Shown here piece after piece: positions 5,929 to 8,709 of a stretch of DNA of 8,709 nucleotides. The notes beneath the pieces are model-generated. The model saw only the letters and a list, made by a program, of their open reading frames with translations, was not told the DNA's origin and ran no database searches. The stretch is taken from the NCBI GenBank assembly GCA_017501805.1, contig JAFVWG010000094.1, forward strand, positions 1 to 8,709, written 5' to 3'. How positions within the stretch are numbered: position 1 is the stretch's first letter; each line of letters starts with the position of its first letter. The stretch is from Oscillospiraceae bacterium (GTDB lineage Bacteria > Bacillota > Clostridia > Oscillospirales > Oscillospiraceae). A program made the translations under genes and the position numbers.

Positions 5929-6633
5929 GTGAAAGAACGCCTGCAGAAGATCCTTTCGCGTTACGGCGTGGCATCCCGCCGTTCCGCAGAGACTATGATC
6001 GCCGAAGGACGCGTCCGGCTGAACGGAAAAATCGCGCAGATCGGTGATCTCGCCGAAGACGGCGCCGACCGCATCGAGGTCGACGGAAAACTCCTCACCG
6101 GCGCCCCGGAGCGGAAATATCTGATGCTCAACAAGCCGCGCGGCTACGTCACGACGCTCTCGGACGAAAAAGGACGGCGAACCGTGGCGGAGCTCGTTGC
6201 CGACTGCGGCTTCCGCGTCTATCCCGTCGGCAGACTAGACCTCTATTCCGAGGGACTGCTGCTCCTGACAAATGACGGCGACTTCGCCCAGAAGCTGATG
6301 CATCCGCGCCACAGAGCGGAAAAGCAGTATGAGCTTTGGGTCAGCCGCTATACCCCCGGTGCGGAGGAGGCTCTGCGCCGACCGATCGAACTGGACGGCA
6401 GACAGACGATCCCCGCCGAGGTACGCCTCATCTGGCACAAGGGCGATACGGCAATGCTGCAGGTCATCCTCCGCGAGGGACGCAATCGGCAGATCCGCCG
6501 CCTCTGTGAAGCCGCCGGGCTGACCGCGACCCGCCTCCGCAGAGTGCGGGAGGGCTCCCTCTCCCTCGGAGATCTGCCCGTCGGTGCGTGGCGTCCGCTT
6601 ACCGAGACGGAGATCGCGTCGCTGGAACTGTAG
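5929..6633 (+). CDS. rluB: Pseudouridine synthase RluB (23S rRNA, RsuA family)
   Basis: The 234-aa enzyme converts uridine to pseudouridine in large-subunit rRNA (U2605 in E. coli RluB). An S4 RNA-binding domain is at 1-50 (RLQKILSRYGVASRRSAETM at 4-23, RLNGK at 30-34). The catalytic motif GRLDLYSEGLLLLTNDG is at 101-117, with the nucleophile Asp104. The family signature EGRNRQIRRLCEAAG is at 183-197. The start is GTG at 5929, with AAAGGAGG at 5913-5920 and 8-nt spacing. It is the last gene of the operon, 25 bp after the carboxypeptidase, and is followed by an intrinsic terminator. A place in the scpAB/carboxypeptidase cluster is common in Firmicutes. RluB versus another RsuA-family member is decided mainly by this context. 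Confidence 0.94.
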   Translation: MKERLQKILSRYGVASRRSAETMIAEGRVRLNGKIAQIGDLAEDGADRIEVDGKLLTGAPERKYLMLNKPRGYVTTLSDEKGRRTVAELVADCGFRVYPVGRLDLYSEGLLLLTNDGDFAQKLMHPRHRAEKQYELWVSRYTPGAEEALRRPIELDGRQTIPAEVRLIWHKGDTAMLQVILREGRNRQIRRLCEAAGLTATRLRRVREGSLSLGDLPVGAWRPLTETEIASLEL

Positions 6634-6642
6634 CGCATCTTT

Positions 6643-6677
6643 ACGGCACACCGAAACTCCCGGTGTGCCGTTCTTTT
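6643..6677 (+). terminator. Rho-independent terminator after rluB
   Basis: A perfect 11-bp stem, ACGGCACACCG (6643-6653) with CGGTGTGCCGT (6661-6671), closes a 7-nt loop and is followed by a T-rich run (TCTTTT, 6672-6677). It starts 10 bp after the rluB stop and separates the operon from the next promoter. Confidence 0.9.
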
Positions 6678-6692
6678 ATGGTGAAAACAATA

Positions 6693-6721
6693 TTGACAGA
6701 AGTCCTGCAAAACAGTAAAAT
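6693..6721 (+). promoter_or_regulatory. Strong promoter of the surface-protein gene
   Basis: A perfect TTGACA (6693-6698) and TAAAAT (6716-6721) are separated by 17 nt. The start point near 6728 gives a leader of about 70 nt before the ATG at 6798. This near-consensus sigma-A-type promoter fits the codon bias towards high expression in the gene it serves. Confidence 0.8.
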
Positions 6722-6750
6722 AAAGTTAAGGAACTATGCTTTCCCCACGC

Positions 6751-6774
6751 CGTGCCGAAAAAAAATTCGGCGCG
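6751..6774 (+). promoter_or_regulatory. 5'-leader hairpin of the surface-protein gene
   Basis: CGTGCCGAA (6751-6759) pairs with TTCGGCGCG (6766-6774) through 9 bp, one of them G:U, with an A-only loop of 6 nt. It lies between the promoter and the ribosome binding site AAAGGA (6784-6789). No T-run follows, so it is not a good terminator. A role in mRNA stability is possible, as for leaders of abundant surface proteins, but this is inference. Confidence 0.45.
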
Positions 6775-6797
6775 AGACCAAGAAAAGGATGATAAAC

Positions 6798-8709
6798 ATG
6801 AAAAACATTGCCACACGTGTCGGCAGTCTTCTGCTGGCACTGGTGCTCTTCGTGGGTCTTGTTCCCGTGATGAGCGCCCCCGCATCCGCTCTTACGCTGA
6901 AAGAAAAGCAGGATGCAGTCGTCGCAACCGCATGGGCGTACTACGACAAGGGTCTTCCCGTCCAGTACGACTCGCAGGCTCTGAGCGTTGTCGGCAAGAG
7001 CAAGGGCGGCACCGTCCGCAGCACCTGGAAGCAGACTCCCGAGTATGCCACGCCCGACGAGACCCTGTTCTCCGTCTGCTCGGACTACTGCTATCAGGTC
7101 TACTTCGATGCGTTCGGCTACGATCTGCATCCCAAGGGCCCCATCTATGCCTACACCGGCAACCTCGCCGGCTGGACGAAGGATACGCATCCGGAAGTCG
7201 TGTGGCGCTACAACTGCCACGATCTGAAAGAAAGAAACGCCGACGAGCGTATGGCTGCCCTGAAGGACTTCCTCTCCAAGCTGCAGCCCGGTGATATCAT
7301 CAACGGCACGACCAAGGTCCAGGGCGGCGGTCACGCGATGATGTACGTCGGCGACTCCCTCGGCGACGGCACGAAGTACATCCTCCACTGCGCCGGCTAC
7401 AAGTACAACACCGCCACCGGTGAGGACCGCCCCGAAGGACACACCGGCGATTTCAAGGCCATCCCCGGACAGGTCAACCCCCTTCTGGGAGACAGACGCT
7501 ACGGCGGCATCACGCTTGATCCCGTGGAAGAGTACATCATCAACAAGTACAAGGATCCCAAGCGTGATCTGGTCCTCAGCATCCTCCGTCCGCTGGATGT
7601 TATCAAGGACGACACGAACCCCATGACGCCCTCTGCGCAGGCGCGTCTGAAGTTCCCGCGTCTTGTCATCAACCGCACGGCGACCGGTATGCGCTTCAAG
7701 GACGTGGAAGCCGGCGGCACCGTGACGCTGAAGGTCGAACTGATCAACAAGTCCAAGCAGGCATACACCCTGCCCGTTAAGGAAGTTGTGCCCGCAGGCG
7801 TGACCTTTGTGAAGGCTTCCGACGGCGCGAAGGTCGACGGCAGCAACATCAGCTGGGACGTCACCCTGAACGCGGGCGAGACCAAGACCGTCAGCTACGA
7901 CTGCACCGTTACCGCGAAGCGCGGCGAAACTGTCACCTTCACCGGCGGCAGCGTCAGCACCATTCCCTCGAACACCATCAACATCCCCATCGGCGGCAAG
8001 CATCTGACCGACGCGGAGAACGCGATCCTCAAGGACGTCGCCGCTGCCAAGTACAAGGATGTCTACAAGGGCATGGACAAGAACCTTCTGCCTGAGCTTG
8101 TCTGGCAGAAGATCCTGAAGCTGAACGTTGCCCTGCCCACGCCCAAGCAGATCGTTGAAGATCTGATCGAAGAGACCACCTTCGCCAACAAGACGGTCTA
8201 CGCTCTGCGCAACGACCTGACCGGTCAGCAGAAGCAGTGGCGCGACATGGTCGTTACCGAGCTCTGCGGCGGCTTTGTCCACGCGGAGATGAGCGCGCTC
8301 AAGCGTGTTCTCGACCTGCGCTGCGATTACCTGTATCCGGGCGACGTGATCTATCAGATCAAGAGCATCGAAAAGCCCTCCGACGGACAGACGCTCATCT
8401 ACCTCGGCAACGAGAAGTTCCTGCGGCAGACCCGTACCACCGGCGGCGCTGCCACCGCGACCTTCTTCGAGTGGCAGAAGGCTCACACCTTCCAGCTGTT
8501 CTACGTGCTCCGTCCGACGCTGGCGTATGACGATGTGCACAACCTGCCCGCAGTTGCCAACCCCGTGGACAACAAGATCTTCAAGTTCACGGACGTGCAG
8601 CCGAGCGACTGGTTCTACAACAATGTCCGCGATCTCGCCTCCGACGGCATCATCAAGGGCATGACCGAGACCACCTTTGCTCCCAACGGCACGCTGACCT
8701 ACGGTCAGG
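6798..8709 (+). CDS. Secreted surface protein: NlpC/P60-like region, DUF11-like domain, second peptidase-like region, SLH domain; 3' end cut by window edge
   Basis: The 637 visible residues begin with a signal peptide (basic start, hydrophobic 10-25, likely cut after ASA at 31). Residues 34-265 resemble an NlpC/P60-type cysteine hydrolase: AVVATAWAYYDKG (40-52), CSDYCYQVY with candidate nucleophile Cys94 (Cys98 is the alternative), PGD at 164-166, GGGHAMMYVGD with His179, and ILHCAG with His197. Residues 285-373 look like a DUF11-type beta domain (VPAGVTFV, W, L-aGE-tv-Y pattern). Residues 405-575 echo the first region (LCGGF at 489-493, YPGDVIY at 513-519, LIYLGN at 533-538, YVLRP at 569-573) but lack the His. 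FTDVQPSDWFYNNV to TYGQ (597-637) begins an SLH repeat, which normally binds pyruvylated cell-wall polymer. The ATG at 6798 has AAAGGA at 8-nt spacing. Lys is mostly AAG and codons mostly end in C or G. The peptidase activity is inferred and its substrate unknown. Confidence 0.85.
   Translation, partial: MKNIATRVGSLLLALVLFVGLVPVMSAPASALTLKEKQDAVVATAWAYYDKGLPVQYDSQALSVVGKSKGGTVRSTWKQTPEYATPDETLFSVCSDYCYQVYFDAFGYDLHPKGPIYAYTGNLAGWTKDTHPEVVWRYNCHDLKERNADERMAALKDFLSKLQPGDIINGTTKVQGGGHAMMYVGDSLGDGTKYILHCAGYKYNTATGEDRPEGHTGDFKAIPGQVNPLLGDRRYGGITLDPVEEYIINKYKDPKRDLVLSILRPLDVIKDDTNPMTPSAQARLKFPRLVINRTATGMRFKDVEAGGTVTLKVELINKSKQAYTLPVKEVVPAGVTFVKASDGAKVDGSNISWDVTLNAGETKTVSYDCTVTAKRGETVTFTGGSVSTIPSNTINIPIGGKHLTDAENAILKDVAAAKYKDVYKGMDKNLLPELVWQKILKLNVALPTPKQIVEDLIEETTFANKTVYALRNDLTGQQKQWRDMVVTELCGGFVHAEMSALKRVLDLRCDYLYPGDVIYQIKSIEKPSDGQTLIYLGNEKFLRQTRTTGGAATATFFEWQKAHTFQLFYVLRPTLAYDDVHNLPAVANPVDNKIFKFTDVQPSDWFYNNVRDLASDGIIKGMTETTFAPNGTLTYGQ

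Noticed and set aside
6751..6774. Leader hairpin as a terminator or riboswitch
   Set aside because: It has no following T-run and no additional conserved helices; it is best described as a simple hairpin.
6726..8540. Long minus-strand open frame (604 codons) opposite the surface-protein gene
   Set aside because: It is a shadow of the biased codon use of the plus-strand gene, has no ribosome binding site or recognisable domain, and runs across that gene's promoter and leader.

Overview
The window looks like chromosomal DNA from a spore-forming, GC-rich Clostridia lineage (Oscillospiraceae/Ruminococcaceae-like). This rests on the gene order site-2 protease - scpA - scpB - ytfJ/gerW - D-Ala-D-Ala carboxypeptidase - rluB, a GerW-type sporulation protein, a Gram-positive type SOS box, strong AGGAGG ribosome binding sites and an SLH-domain surface protein. 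The taxonomic call is inference from gene content; no marker RNA gene is present.

Left part, minus strand (1-2259): a promoter at 2259-2231 overlain by inverted repeats of the LexA type drives a small 87-aa gene of unknown function and, 2 bp later, a Y-family DNA polymerase (DinB-like). A short-chain dehydrogenase follows 49 bp downstream of dinB. It may have its own promoter, which overlaps the dinB stop codon, and it runs off the left edge. The first two genes read as an SOS-inducible translesion-synthesis unit.

Middle part, plus strand (2280-6677): a divergent promoter with an extended -10 starts about 20 bp from the dinB promoter. It leads a compact operon of an M50 membrane protease, scpA and scpB (the non-SMC subunits of condensin), ytfJ/gerW (sporulation), a secreted penicillin-binding-protein-type carboxypeptidase, and rluB (23S rRNA pseudouridine synthase). 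Junctions are tight (14-bp and 8-bp overlaps, gaps of 9 to 48 bp), and the operon ends at a clear intrinsic terminator with an 11-bp stem. The operon combines chromosome organisation, cell wall and spore functions and ribosome modification, a grouping conserved in Firmicutes.

Right part, plus strand (6693-8709): a near-consensus promoter (TTGACA-17-TAAAAT) and a 5' leader carrying a hairpin precede a large secreted protein, cut by the right edge. It has a signal peptide, an NlpC/P60-like cysteine peptidase-like region, a DUF11-like beta domain, a second region that looks like a decayed copy of the first, and the beginning of an SLH cell-wall-anchoring domain. Its strongly C/G-ending codon use suggests high expression. 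No stretch longer than 300 bp lacks a gene, and no RNA genes, CRISPR arrays or mobile elements were seen.

The most interesting items are the multi-half-site LexA operator, the uncharacterised SOS-linked 87-aa protein, the S2P protease with Glu in place of the metal-binding Asp, and the tandem peptidase-like/SLH surface protein.
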